NCBI GenBank assembly: GCA_910584035.1
Contig: CAJTZR010000005.1
Location: 1-39,182 of the forward strand
DNA from: an uncultured Christensenella sp.
GTDB taxonomy: Bacteria; Bacillota; Clostridia; Christensenellales; UBA3700
Direction: 5' to 3'
DNA: 39,182 nucleotides
Under the pieces are notes generated by a model. That model was not told where the DNA came from. It was given only the letters and a program-made list of their open reading frames with translations, and did no database searches. Made by a program: the position numbers and the translations under genes. Of the stretch, positions 33,115 to 39,182 are shown one piece after another (position 1 is the stretch's first letter; every line of letters begins with the position of its first letter).

Positions 33115-33312
33115 TTAAATTTTCATTAAAAATTTTGCTGTTACTAAAGTTATTTGGTTATTTTTTTTATCTACTCGCACTACAAGTTTTGTATCATAGG
33201 CGTGTTTATCGTCTGCTGTGTTTTCCAACTCTTGCACATTGTAGCCTTGCTCTTGCAAAATAGATTTTGCTTTTTCATAAGACATACCAATATACAATCT
33301 ACTATCAAACAC
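33115..33312 (-). CDS. Small ORF translationally coupled to frr
   Basis: 65 residues, start GTG at 33312, six bases after GAGG in the last codons of frr, overlapping the frr stop by 8 nt. Sequence: helix YEKAKSILQEQGYNVQELE, then a beta-rich tail KLVVRVDKKNNQITLVTAKF. The helix-then-strands shape recalls small PASTA- or I78-inhibitor-like folds, but I cannot assign a family. No signal peptide. The good ribosome site and coupling argue that it is real. Confidence 0.6.
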   Translation of the reverse strand: MFDSRLYIGMSYEKAKSILQEQGYNVQELENTADDKHAYDTKLVVRVDKKNNQITLVTAKFLMKI

Positions 33313-33880
33313 TCATAACCTCTTTTTCTTTATCACTTGTAACTTTTTCAACAATTGCAACTTGCTCTGCTAACTTTTTGTCAACATCTTTTTCATAAGT
33401 TGCACAATCGTCTTCTGATATTGCAGAGTCCTTTTTCATCTTTTTAAGCACATCGTTAATATCACGTCTTGCATTTCTTAAAACTACTTTACAATTTTCG
33501 CTAGTTGATTTAATTTGTTTAACCAAATCACGGCGGCGTTCCTCAGTAAGTTCAGGGAAAATCAAGCGAATAACTTTGCCATCGCTGTTTGGTGTAATAC
33601 CAATATTTGCAGCAGTAATTGCCTTTTCAATACCTTTAACAGTGCTTGCGTCCCAAGGGGCAATAACAAGTAGTCTAGCCTCTGGTACACTTACGTTAGC
33701 CATTTGATTGATAGGTGTTTCAGTACCATAATAATCTGCTGTAATTTTATCAAGAATGTGTGCATTTGCTCTACCAGCTTTCATTTGAGAAAATTCATAT
33801 TTCAAATTTGACACACTTTTATCCATTTTACTCTCGAACTCGTCAAAAAGTTCCAATATTTCCATACTTTCGTAAGCCAT
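33305..33880 (-). CDS. frr: Ribosome recycling factor
   Basis: Splits post-termination ribosomes with EF-G. 191 residues (usual 185). Three-helix bundle pattern: FESKMDKSVSNLKYEFSQMKAGRANAHILD, YYGTETPINQMANVSVPEARLLVI, PWDASTVKGIEKAI, RLIFPELTEERRRDLVKQIK. Start behind AGAGG eight bases upstream; residue 6 is another Met, less likely. 123 nt after pyrH, the conserved pair. Confidence 0.96.
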   Translation of the reverse strand: MAYESMEILELFDEFESKMDKSVSNLKYEFSQMKAGRANAHILDKITADYYGTETPINQMANVSVPEARLLVIAPWDASTVKGIEKAITAANIGITPNSDGKVIRLIFPELTEERRRDLVKQIKSTSENCKVVLRNARRDINDVLKKMKKDSAISEDDCATYEKDVDKKLAEQVAIVEKVTSDKEKEVMSV

Positions 33881-34003
33881 TATTTCACCTCTTATAATAA
33901 ATAGTTGTAATCATTAATTACATTATACATTAAAGTACAATTAAAAGCAATAGCAAAATCAAATTTTAAGCAAAACTAATGATAAATGCTATTATATACA
34001 AAA

Positions 34004-34705
34004 TTACTTAATAATTGTACCAATAGTTTCGCCTTTAACAGCTTTGATAATACTATTTTCCTCTGACAAAGCAAAAGCGATAACTGGAATTTTATTTTCC
34101 ATACAAAGACTGATAGCTGTAGTATCCATAGCGTTCAAGCCTTTTTTGATTACATCAATATAAGTGATTTCGTCAAACTTTTTAGCGTTAGGGTTCTTTT
34201 TAGGGTCACTATCATAAATGCCGTCCACATTTTTAGCAAGTAAAAGTGCCTCTGCACCAATCTCGGCTGCCCTAAGAGCAGCACCAGTATCTGTACTAAA
34301 ATAAGGGTTACCAGTTCCACAAGCAAAAATTACAACTCTGCCTTTTTCAAAATGACGCATTGCTTTACGCAAAATATAAGGTTCAGCAACTCTTGTTATA
34401 GTAAGTGCAGTTTGAACACGTGTAGCAACGCCATTTCTCTCAAGAGCGTCTTGCATAGCAAGTGAATTGATAACAGTTGCAAGCATACCCATATGGTCAG
34501 CAGTAGTTCTATCCATATTAGAGCCTTGTCTACCACGCCAAAAGTTACCGCCACCGATAATAATGCCCACCTCGACACCGCTATCTACTACTTGTTTAAT
34601 TTGTTTAACTACATATTCTATAACTGACTCGTCCAAGCCAAAACCTTTTTCACCAGCAAGAGCCTCGCCACTTAATTTGATAATAACTCTTTTATACTTT
34701 GCCAT
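34004..34705 (-). CDS. pyrH: Uridylate kinase
   Basis: Phosphorylates UMP to UDP; hexameric amino-acid-kinase fold. 233 residues. Motifs: KRVIIKLSGEALAGEKGFG, IIIGGGNFWRGR, MGMLATVINSLAMQDAL, FACGTGNPYFSTDTGAALRAAE and KNVDGIYDSDPKKNPNAKKF. AAGGAG ribosome site. Between tsf and frr as in nearly all bacteria; a terminator separates it from tsf. Confidence 0.97.
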   Translation of the reverse strand: MAKYKRVIIKLSGEALAGEKGFGLDESVIEYVVKQIKQVVDSGVEVGIIIGGGNFWRGRQGSNMDRTTADHMGMLATVINSLAMQDALERNGVATRVQTALTITRVAEPYILRKAMRHFEKGRVVIFACGTGNPYFSTDTGAALRAAEIGAEALLLAKNVDGIYDSDPKKNPNAKKFDEITYIDVIKKGLNAMDTTAISLCMENKIPVIAFALSEENSIIKAVKGETIGTIIK

Positions 34706-34760
34706 TGTTTTCTCCTTGATTAATTACTCTATTATTTAAAAAACTATCATACCTTAAAAA

Positions 34761-34785
34761 AAGGGAACAGAAAAAGTGTTCCCTT
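34761..34785 (-). terminator. Terminator after rpsB-tsf
   Basis: Stem AAGGGAACA/TGTTCCCTT (9 bp), 7-nt loop, followed on the minus strand by TTTTTTTAAGG. 20 bases after the tsf stop. pyrH transcription then depends on read-through or a local promoter. Confidence 0.88.
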
Positions 34786-34805
34786 GATTTAATTGCTTTA
34801 TATCA

Positions 34806-35651
34806 TTATTTCTTAGAAGCATCGATTTGAGCTTGAACTTCGCTAGCCAAATCCTCATTCTTCTTCTCAAGACCTTCGCCCATTTCAAAACGTACGAAAG
34901 CAGAAATTGTTCCGTCCAAAACGTTTTTAACAGCCTTGTCGCCATCTTTTACAAATGGTTGCTCTAACAAGCAAACATCTTTATAGTATTTGTTAATTCT
35001 ACCAACTACCATTTTGTCAACGATAGCTTCTGGCTTACCCTCGTTAAGAGCTTGAGCACGCAAAATTTCTTTTTCCTTTTCCAATGCAGCAGTAGGAACA
35101 TCCTCTTTTGCAAGATACAAAGGATTTGCAGCAGCGATTTGCAATGCAACATCGTGTGCAATATTTTCAGAACAAGTACCCTCTAGCATAACACCGATTT
35201 TACCGCCCATATGGATATAGCTTGTTACATTACCATTGAATTTAGCAAATCTTCTAACATTGATTTTCTCACCAATTTTAGCAATAGCCTCGTGAACAAG
35301 GTCATTGACATATTGCTCATTGTTTAAAGCGTCAATATCTGCGATATTTTTATCTATAATATAGCAAGCAACAGTGTTTGCAAGCTCTTTGAATTGGTCG
35401 CCACGAGCAACGAAGTCAGACTCGCAGTTAACCTCTACAAGAACGCCACTATTACCTTTTGTCATAGCGTAAACGATACCTTGAGATGCAATCTTATCAG
35501 CTCTTTTGCTTGCTGTAGCCATACCTTTTTCACGAAGTAATTCAACAGCCTTTTCCATATCGCCATTAGCCTCTGTCAAAGCCTTTTTGCAGTCCATCAT
35601 ACCTACACCAGTTTTAGCTCTTAAAGCCATAACGTCTTTATTAGTAAACAT
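34806..35651 (-). CDS. tsf: Translation elongation factor Ts
   Basis: Nucleotide exchange factor for EF-Tu. 281 residues. N-terminal UBA-like domain (DVMALRAKTGVGMMDCKKAL), core with NCESDFVARGDQFKELANTV, and HMGGKIGVMLEG; C-terminal LLEQPFVKDGDKAVKNVL. AGGA ribosome site. 21 nt after rpsB; the conserved rpsB-tsf pair. Confidence 0.97.
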   Translation of the reverse strand: MFTNKDVMALRAKTGVGMMDCKKALTEANGDMEKAVELLREKGMATASKRADKIASQGIVYAMTKGNSGVLVEVNCESDFVARGDQFKELANTVACYIIDKNIADIDALNNEQYVNDLVHEAIAKIGEKINVRRFAKFNGNVTSYIHMGGKIGVMLEGTCSENIAHDVALQIAAANPLYLAKEDVPTAALEKEKEILRAQALNEGKPEAIVDKMVVGRINKYYKDVCLLEQPFVKDGDKAVKNVLDGTISAFVRFEMGEGLEKKNEDLASEVQAQIDASKK

Positions 35652-35672
35652 AACTTTTTATCCTCCCAAAAA

Positions 35673-36446
35673 TTACTCTTGTGTTGCAGCTTCCATAGCA
35701 TTAGCCTCTGCCTCTTTAGCAGCAGCTTCTGCAGCAGCCTCAGCTGCCTCTGCATCATAAGCGATACCCTCATTAGCCTCAATAACTGCATTTGCGATAA
35801 CGCTTGCAATCAATTTAATAGCACGGATAGCATCGTCATTACCAGGGATAACATAGTCAACTAGGTCTGGGTCGCAGTTAGTATCAACTAAACCAACAAC
35901 TGGAATACCAAGTCTCTTAGCTTCTTTAACAGCGATTTCCTCTTTCTTAAGGTCTACTACAAACAAAGCACCTGGTAGATTTTTCATCTCTCTAATACCG
36001 CCCAAGTTAGCCTCAAGCTTCTCTCTCTCGTCTTTAAGACCTGCAACCTCTTTTTTAGGTAGCAAATCAAACTCACCAGTAACTTCCATTTGGTCAATTT
36101 TCTTTAATCTGTCAATTCTTGTCTTGATTGTCTTGAAGTTAGTCAAAGTACCACCAAGCCATCTATTATTCATAAAGTACATACCGCATCTTTCAGCTTC
36201 CTCACGAACAGCATCTTGAGCTTGCTTTTTAGTACCAACAAACAAAATGTCCTTACCGCTTTTAGCAACATCTCTGATGAATGCATAAGCATCTTCAATC
36301 AAACCAACGCTGATTTGCAAGTCGATAATGTGAATATCATTCCTTGCTGCATAAATGTACTTACCCATTTTTGGGTTCCATCTTTTTGTTTGGTGTCCAA
36401 AATGTACACCTGCCTCTAATAGGCTCTTCATAGTTACAACTGCCAT
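35673..36446 (-). CDS. rpsB: 30S ribosomal protein S2
   Basis: The start is the ATG at 36446 behind GGAGG; an upstream ATG at 36494 lies in the leader. 257 residues. Motifs: MKSLLEAGVHFGHQTKRWNPKM, IYAARNDIHIIDLQ, FVGTKKQAQDAV, NNRWLGGTLTNFKTI, GALFVVDLKKEEIAVKEA, VDTNCDPDLVDYVIPGNDDA. An Ala/Glu-rich tail (about 233-257) extends past the usual domain end. Confidence 0.97.
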   Translation of the reverse strand: MAVVTMKSLLEAGVHFGHQTKRWNPKMGKYIYAARNDIHIIDLQISVGLIEDAYAFIRDVAKSGKDILFVGTKKQAQDAVREEAERCGMYFMNNRWLGGTLTNFKTIKTRIDRLKKIDQMEVTGEFDLLPKKEVAGLKDEREKLEANLGGIREMKNLPGALFVVDLKKEEIAVKEAKRLGIPVVGLVDTNCDPDLVDYVIPGNDDAIRAIKLIASVIANAVIEANEGIAYDAEAAEAAAEAAAKEAEANAMEAATQE

Positions 36447-36540
36447 TTTTTTATCCTCCTGTTTTTTCGTCCTTACGCATCCCAAACCACTCAAACCTTA
36501 CGGCACAGTGAATGATTTCAGCGTTAAGTGTTTTTTGGCT
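36447..36540 (-). promoter_or_regulatory. rpsB 5' leader, possible autoregulatory element
   Basis: About 94 nt between the predicted start and the ATG, GC-richer than other gaps. It contains two copies of CGTAAGG (about 36499-36505 and 36472-36478), a GUGCCGUAAGG stretch and GAGTGG, able to fold. Ribosomal protein leaders of this size often bind the encoded protein; no specific match is claimed. Confidence 0.4.
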
Positions 36541-36546
36541 ATTGCA

Positions 36547-36575
36547 ATTATAGCATATCTTAAAAATAATAGCAA
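36547..36575 (-). promoter_or_regulatory. rpsB-tsf promoter
   Basis: Minus strand TTGCTA (36570-36575), 17-bp spacer, perfect TATAAT (36547-36552). Predicted start about 36540. Confidence 0.7.
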
Positions 36576-36877
36576 ATGTTTTGCTATATAATTAAATAAA
36601 AATAAAATTATTTTACAATTATACTTTAAAACTCAATTTTACAGCATAATTTAGCAAGATTTTCTCTATTATAATTTAATTTTCAAAATAAAAAAACAGC
36701 TTAAACAAATAAATCTGCAAAAAATTGCAAAGTTAATTTGTCATCGCTGCGAACGGTGGCGTATTTAAAACTTAAAAATACTTAATTACTTAATTTTATA
36801 GTCAAATTTAATTTATCATTCGGCAAATTAGACTATGGCAAAATTTATGTGCAATTTGCAATTGCCGTACTAGGTAA
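36576..36877. other. Gap between XRE gene and rpsB promoter
   Basis: No gene. A hairpin TAGTC-AATTT/AAATT-GACTA lies at 36799-36835, and GCAATT/AATTGC at about 36851-36865; either may end the XRE transcript. A GGTGGCGT stretch near 36757 recalls the multi-hairpin elements. Confidence 0.4.
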
Positions 36878-37183
36878 TTACTTTTTCCTTTCAAGCAATA
36901 GCATTAAAGCCTTGAATTCCTCTTTTGAAAGTGTTCTCAAAATATTTTGCACTTCCATATCTTCTCTGTATTGCTGAATGTTTTTATAAAAGAATTCCTC
37001 TACTGGAACTTCTAGCACCTCTAAAATTTCCAAAAGCTTTGGCACACTCAAAATTATTGAGCCGTCCTCAATTTTGTAAATATACGTATCCGAATTGCCT
37101 AAAATTTTTCCCAGTTCCCTAGCTGACAAATTCTTTTTGGCACGAATTGCGGACAATCTTTCCAAAATCTGTTTGTAGTCCAT
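36878..37183 (-). CDS. XRE-family HTH regulator, 101 aa
   Basis: HTH_3 domain at residues about 8-62: RLSAIRAKKNLSARELGKIL, then GNSDTYIYKIEDGSIILSVPKLLEILEVLEVPVEEFFY. The C-terminal part (about 70-101) is helical (QNILRTLSKEEFKALMLLLE), suitable for dimerisation. GGAGGG ribosome site. It follows another XRE gene by 15 nt, so both are cotranscribed. Target unknown; the palindrome at 37545-37562 is a candidate operator. Confidence 0.85.
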   Translation of the reverse strand: MDYKQILERLSAIRAKKNLSARELGKILGNSDTYIYKIEDGSIILSVPKLLEILEVLEVPVEEFFYKNIQQYREDMEVQNILRTLSKEEFKALMLLLERKK

Positions 37184-37198
37184 ATCTTACCCTCCAAA

Positions 37199-37441
37199 TT
37201 ACTCAATCTCCAACTCTTCAGACTCAAATAATGGGTCATTCAAAAATTCACTAACTGACATTCCAAAACCTTTTGCAATAGCCATTACAGTATTTAATTG
37301 AATTGTCCAGTTACGACCATTCATAATGCATTGCATACTTCCGTGTTGAACACCAGAACGTTGTTCCAAACGATATTGTGTCATATCCTTTTCTTTCAAT
37401 AGTTCAATAATTCTTTGAGCAACTGCTCCACAAGTAGTCAT
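37199..37441 (-). CDS. XRE-family HTH regulator, 80 aa
   Basis: HTH domain: RIIELLKEKDMTQYRLEQRS, GVQHGSMQCIMNGRNWTIQLNTVMAIAKGFGMSVSEFL, ending with an acidic tail FESEELEIE. GGAGG five bases before the ATG. First of two tandem XRE genes; such pairs often bind related operators or form a switch. Confidence 0.85.
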   Translation of the reverse strand: MTTCGAVAQRIIELLKEKDMTQYRLEQRSGVQHGSMQCIMNGRNWTIQLNTVMAIAKGFGMSVSEFLNDPLFESEELEIE

Positions 37442-37544
37442 TCCTTACCTCCGATTAAGATAGCCATTAAAATTTGTTTTAAAGTGCAACTCTTTCAAGT
37501 TACAATTAATTAATAATGTTCTCTTTTCAATTTTAACCTAATTT

Positions 37545-37562
37545 ATGTAGTTTAAACTACAT
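37545..37562. promoter_or_regulatory. Perfect 18-bp palindrome upstream of XRE pair
   Basis: ATGTAGTTTAAACTACAT, symmetrical and the size of a Cro/C1 operator, 104 bp upstream of the first XRE gene. On the minus strand a TAAAAT box lies just upstream (about 37568-37573), so binding would cover the transcription start. Confidence 0.55.
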
Positions 37563-37765
37563 ATTCATTTTAGCAATTATTAATTTTGAAAATAGGAAGG
37601 CTCACCTACATATTGAATTTTTTAAACAATTAGGTATTTAAATTGCAGACAAGACTTGAATTACTTTGTTTTATTACAAATTAAACGAAATTTAATTGTG
37701 CAATACTTTCGCCAAAATACGGCTAAAAAAGATAATAATGCCGATTTTCGACTGGTTATAAAAAC

Positions 37766-37804
37766 AAAAAAAGAAGCAAACCTAAAATAGTTCACTTCTT
37801 TTTT
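37766..37804 (-). terminator. Terminator of LRR lipoprotein gene
   Basis: Imperfect stem AAAAAAGAAG/CTTCTTTTTT with an inner AAC/GTT, followed on the minus strand by TTTGTTTTTATAA, 46 bases after the stop. Confidence 0.6.
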
Positions 37805-37849
37805 AATCATTTTTTGTAAGCAAATTTAATTATTTATTGCAATTTCACA

Positions 37850-39061
37850 TTAATTGTTATCAGAATAAATGATAGTATAGTCACCAGTATTTAAATCCCA
37901 AGAACTATCTTTTATAATTGCGTCCCATTCTGCCCTTGTACCATTGAAATTTATTGTTGTAAGGCTAGTGCAATCACTGAATGCAGAAAAGTCAATACTA
38001 GTTACACTATTTGGCATTGTTACGCTAGTAAGACTAATGCAACCATTAAATGTATTGGGACAAATACGAGTCATATTACTACTAATTGCAACACTTGTAA
38101 GGCTAGTGCAATTATAGAATGCATACTCGCCAACAAAAGTCACACTATTTGGTATAATAATGCTAGTCAAACTAGTGCAACCATCAAATATACCCTCGCC
38201 AATGATGTTAACACTATTTGGTATTATTATCCTTGTAAGCCCACTACAATATGCGAACGCACCAGTTTTTATGATATTTACGCTGTTTGGTATGATACTA
38301 TTTTTACAACCTAATATTAATGTTTTGCCATCTTTTGATAATAAACAATTATCTTTACTTTTGTATTGGGTGTTATTTTCATCTACAACAATGCTAGTAA
38401 ACCCACAACCAGTAAATGCACCATCGCCAATGCTAGTCACATTTTCTGGAATTGTTAAGCTAGTCAAACTAGTACAACAAAAGAATGCCCCAAGCTCAAT
38501 ACTAGTGACACTATTGGGAATAGTTATACTTGCAAGTCTATTGCAATTCTCAAACGCATACTCACCAATACTAGTCACACCATTAGGAATGAATACAATT
38601 GTAATGCTAGTGCAATCATAGAACGCACCATCACCAATGCTAGTTACTGGTTTATTTTGATAAGTGTTTGGAATTGCAATTTTGGTAATATCTTGATTAT
38701 CTATTCCCACAACAGAATATGAAGTATTATCAGAATTTAAAGCATATTTTAAACTTTTGGTGAATTCTACAATATCTGTTACATAATTACAAGTAGTACA
38801 TACTTGCCAAACTCCAATTTCATTTGATTTTTGTTCAAAATAGTGTTTTTGCACATTATTCTTTTCATCACAACTACTACACTTAAACCAGTGATTTATT
38901 TCGTCACTTGAATATTTTTCACTCCAAGTGTGAGTATGTGTTGGTGGTGTATTGTTTTCTCCACCATTATCGTTATTGCCACCGCAAGCAACTAGTACTA
39001 AGGATAAGCAACAAATCAGCAGAATGGTGAAAATAACGACTAAAATCTTTGATTTTTTCAT
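37850..39061 (-). CDS. BspA-like leucine-rich-repeat surface lipoprotein
   Basis: 403 residues. Signal peptide with lipobox: KKSKILVVIFTILLICCLSL then LVACGG, Cys at about residue 26, followed by an Asn/Gly linker. A short segment with CxxC pairs (FKCSSCDEKNN; VCTTCNY) and His residues (HTHTWSEKY, QKHYFE) may bind metal. From about 130, LRR_5 (BspA/TpLRR) repeats of about 23 residues: VTSIGDGAFYDCTSI, IPNSVTSIELGAFFCC, VTSIGDGAFTGC, VTFVGEYAFYNCTSL, VTSIDFSAFSDCTSL. Anchored outside the cell; such proteins are linked to adhesion. AAGGA lies close to the ATG, with GGAG 9 bases further upstream. Confidence 0.9.
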   Translation of the reverse strand: MKKSKILVVIFTILLICCLSLVLVACGGNNDNGGENNTPPTHTHTWSEKYSSDEINHWFKCSSCDEKNNVQKHYFEQKSNEIGVWQVCTTCNYVTDIVEFTKSLKYALNSDNTSYSVVGIDNQDITKIAIPNTYQNKPVTSIGDGAFYDCTSITIVFIPNGVTSIGEYAFENCNRLASITIPNSVTSIELGAFFCCTSLTSLTIPENVTSIGDGAFTGCGFTSIVVDENNTQYKSKDNCLLSKDGKTLILGCKNSIIPNSVNIIKTGAFAYCSGLTRIIIPNSVNIIGEGIFDGCTSLTSIIIPNSVTFVGEYAFYNCTSLTSVAISSNMTRICPNTFNGCISLTSVTMPNSVTSIDFSAFSDCTSLTTINFNGTRAEWDAIIKDSSWDLNTGDYTIIYSDNN

Positions 39062-39092
39062 TCCTTTTGACTCCTTAAATTTATTGATTTTT

Positions 39093-39141
39093 TATGCACA
39101 ATTTTTAAGTGCATTGTTCACCAAATATATAATTTGATGAA
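39093..39141. other. Hairpins upstream of LRR lipoprotein gene
   Basis: Two short inverted repeats: ATGCAC/GTGCAT (39093-39113) and GTTCA-CAAAT/ATTTG-TGAAC (about 39115-39141, one mismatch). Either could be a leader structure or the end of an upstream gene outside the window. Confidence 0.3.
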
Positions 39142-39182
39142 CTAATAAAGCAAATTTTTAGCATTTTGTTCATTAAAAATTA

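Larger units (their letters stand above)
37442..37849. other. Gap between LRR lipoprotein and XRE genes
   Basis: Contains the XRE operator-like palindrome and the LRR gene terminator. No coding frame. A GAAAATCGGCA motif (minus strand, about 37740-37750) lies just past the terminator. Confidence 0.5.

Noticed and set aside
32928..33263. Plus-strand 111-codon frame, hydrophobic
   Set aside because: Starts at TTG without a ribosome site, composition is that of AT-rich DNA read as Phe/Leu/Ile, and it overlaps the small minus-strand gene coupled to frr.

Overview
The window is a stretch of very AT-rich chromosome. It is a classic housekeeping region of a low-GC Gram-positive bacterium (Bacillota, Clostridia-like): strong GGAGG ribosome sites, sigma-A-type promoters, TAA/TGA stops and Firmicute gene orders. 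Ankyrin-repeat genes and a BspA-like leucine-rich-repeat lipoprotein at the two ends suggest a host- or community-associated lifestyle. I cannot name the genus. All genes but one lie on the minus strand, so transcription runs from high to low coordinates.

Layout in transcription order. (1) 39061-36878: a BspA-like LRR lipoprotein, then two small XRE-type regulators. (2) 36446-33115: rpsB-tsf with a promoter and a terminator, then pyrH, frr and a small coupled ORF. (3) 32442-30934: a DUF2130-type coiled-coil protein with its own promoter and terminator, inserted between frr and uppS. Upstream of it lie two long palindromes bracketing a perfect consensus promoter on the opposite strand. (4) 30340-24779: uppS-cdsA-dxr-rseP-ispG (isoprenoid and phospholipid synthesis, intramembrane protease). 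(5) 24302-22767: at the polC position, a protein with only the PolC N-terminal region, OB fold and 3'-5' exonuclease, with no PHP or polymerase part. (6) 22266-12253: rimP-(1.1 kb tandem-repeat spacer)-nusA-ylxR-ylxQ-infB-rbfA-nrnA-truB-ribF-nfo (translation initiation, transcription elongation, RNA turnover, flavin synthesis, DNA repair). (7) 11380-12066, plus strand: one unknown membrane-anchored protein. (8) 11017-9364: pepP-efp. (9) 8917-3251: ruvC-ruvA-ruvB-queA-(xre)-tgt-yajC (Holliday junction processing, queuosine synthesis, Sec accessory). (10) 2733-1: two ankyrin proteins flanking a TPR-like protein; the last gene runs off the window.

The intergenic DNA is the most unusual part. Gaps that are short in most Firmicutes are expanded to 0.3-1.1 kb and several hold tandem repeats: three copies of 269 bp between rimP and nusA, units of about 40 bp after rbfA, about 39 bp between the exonuclease gene and ispG, about 45 bp between dxr and cdsA, and 58 bp upstream of uppS. 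Each 269-bp unit carries a promoter-like motif aimed at nusA. Other notable signals are a likely leaderless promoter for pepP, a strong hairpin in the rimP leader, two multi-hairpin elements, and an operator-like palindrome upstream of the XRE pair. I saw no rRNA, tRNA, CRISPR array, transposase or integrase. All functional calls come from reading motifs by eye; no database search was possible.
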